Assembly (NCBI GenBank): GCA_003506735.1
Contig: DNYS01000221.1
Coordinates: 292 to 6,640, forward strand
Direction of reading: 5' to 3'
Source of the DNA: Nitrospinota bacterium
Lineage (GTDB): Bacteria > UBA8248
DNA length: 6,349 bases
Shown here: positions 5,700 through 6,349 of the stretch, one piece after another
How positions within the stretch are numbered: position 1 is the stretch's first letter
How the letters are laid out: each line of letters starts with the position of its first letter
Notes under the pieces: model-generated
Told to the model about the DNA's origin: nothing
Databases searched by the model: none
Seen by the model: the letters and a program-made list of their open reading frames with translations, nothing else
Program-made: the position numbers and the translations under genes

Positions 5700-6349
5700 T
5701 CAGCTCTTGAGATTCTCGGCCTGCTCGAGCTTGCGGTAGACGGTGCGCGTGGCGATCCCCAGCTGGCGGGCGGCGGCGCTTTTATCGCCTCCCGTTTCCC
5801 GGAGGGTTTCGAGGATGACCCGTTGCTCGACTTCGGCCAAAGGCGTTCCGACCGGGATGCTGATGACGCGCGAGCCCGCTTCGATATGCTCCTCGTCCCC
5901 GGGCCGGCTCCCCTGCGTGATGGACGGGGGCAGATCGTCGAGCGTCAACACCTCGTCGCGGCCCAAGATAACGGCCCGCTCGACCGCGTTTTCGAGCTCG
6001 CGGATGTTCCCCGGCCAATCGTAGTTGGACATCGCCTCGACCGCCTCGCGTGAGAATCCGCTGACGGGCTGGTTGTTCTTGGCCGCATAGCGCTGGGTGA
6101 AATGCCCGATCAGGAGCGGGATGTCCCCCCGCCGATCGCGGAGGGGGGGGACGTGAATGCTGATGACGTTGAGGCGGTAGTAAAGATCCTCCCTGAAACG
6201 GCGCTCGGCGATGGCCGTTTGCAAATCCTGGTTCGTCGCGGCGATGATCCGCACGTCCACCTTGAGGGTCTCGTTGCCGCCCAGGCGCTCGAACTCGCCC
6301 TCCTGAAGGACGCGGAGGATCTTCGCCTGAAGAGCCATCGGCATATCGC
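5700..6349 (-). CDS. Sigma-54-dependent Fis-family transcriptional activator, C-terminal part (start off window)
   Basis: C-terminal 215 residues of an NtrC-type bacterial enhancer-binding protein, which uses ATP to open promoters bound by RNA polymerase-sigma54. Numbering from the first visible Met: the AAA+ domain continues with MPMALQAKILRVLQEGEFERLGG in two adjoining pieces (1-10, 11-23), then VRIIAATNQDL (31-41), the RFREDLYYRLNV segment (49-60), PPLRDRRGDIP (66-76) and the sensor II motif WPGNIRELENAVERA (110-124). A linker (about 140-165) leads to a Fis-type helix-turn-helix (about 168-208) with GGDKSAAARQLGIATRTVYRKL. Walker A, the GAFTGA loop, Walker B and any receiver or PAS domain lie beyond position 6349, so the signal sensed cannot be told. 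It is codirectional with the tmk operon but 127 nt away. AtoC/HydG/ZraR-like response regulators share this architecture. The family call is very secure; a specific name is not possible. Confidence 0.95.
   Translation of the reverse strand, partial: DMPMALQAKILRVLQEGEFERLGGNETLKVDVRIIAATNQDLQTAIAERRFREDLYYRLNVISIHVPPLRDRRGDIPLLIGHFTQRYAAKNNQPVSGFSREAVEAMSNYDWPGNIRELENAVERAVILGRDEVLTLDDLPPSITQGSRPGDEEHIEAGSRVISIPVGTPLAEVEQRVILETLRETGGDKSAAARQLGIATRTVYRKLEQAENLKS

Noticed and set aside
4679..5710. Plus-strand open frame of 343 codons opposite tmk and the holB 5' half
   Set aside because: It crosses the tmk/holB overlap and the intergenic gap on the opposite strand, is Pro/Arg/Gly-rich and resembles no family.
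1..6349. Search for a defence island, CRISPR array, toxin-antitoxin pair, transposon ends or tRNA
   Set aside because: No direct repeat series, transposase motif, paired small genes or cloverleaf pattern was seen; all well-supported genes are housekeeping or regulatory.

Overview
The window is a dense, high-GC stretch (about 60-65% G+C by eye) in which every gene I can support lies on the minus strand. Read in the direction of transcription, from high to low coordinates, the order is: the C-terminal part of a sigma-54-dependent Fis-family regulator (5700-6349, start off the window), tmk thymidylate kinase (4919-5572), holB DNA polymerase III delta-prime subunit (3915-4958), a PSP1/RicT (YaaT) protein (2996-3904), metG methionyl-tRNA synthetase (969-2954), and a TatD/YcfH-family metal-dependent nuclease whose C-terminal end runs off the window (1-923).

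The last five genes look like one operon. tmk and holB overlap by 40 nt, the ricT ribosome binding site sits on the holB stop codon, and the ricT-metG and metG-tatD gaps are only 41 and 45 nt. A 127-nt non-coding gap separates tmk from the regulator; any promoter of the operon would most simply lie there, but I could not recognise one.

Functionally this is a housekeeping cluster: dTTP supply (Tmk), clamp loading at the replication fork (HolB), an iron-sulphur protein linked to RNA processing in Bacillus (RicT), methionine charging (MetG) and a nucleic acid hydrolase (TatD). The same relative order (tmk, holB, yaaT, metS, yabD) is known from Bacillus subtilis with other genes interspersed, and a shorter version (tmk-holB-ycfH) from E. 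coli. The high GC, the large sigma-54 activator next door and RicT suggest an uncultured Gram-negative of deltaproteobacterial grade (for example Desulfobacterota, Nitrospinota, Tectomicrobia or NC10-like). That is inference, and I cannot place it further.

There is no mobile element, CRISPR array, tRNA, rRNA or clear terminator. I do not see a new multi-gene system. The most unusual item is an approximately 88-residue Arg/Gly/Lys-rich N-terminal extension on the TatD-family nuclease. Next is an extra Cys-x-Cys pair downstream of the canonical RicT cysteine cluster.

[Form note: the feature confidence values were absent from the original answer and were filled in during reformatting, judged from the evidence wording, because the schema requires them.]
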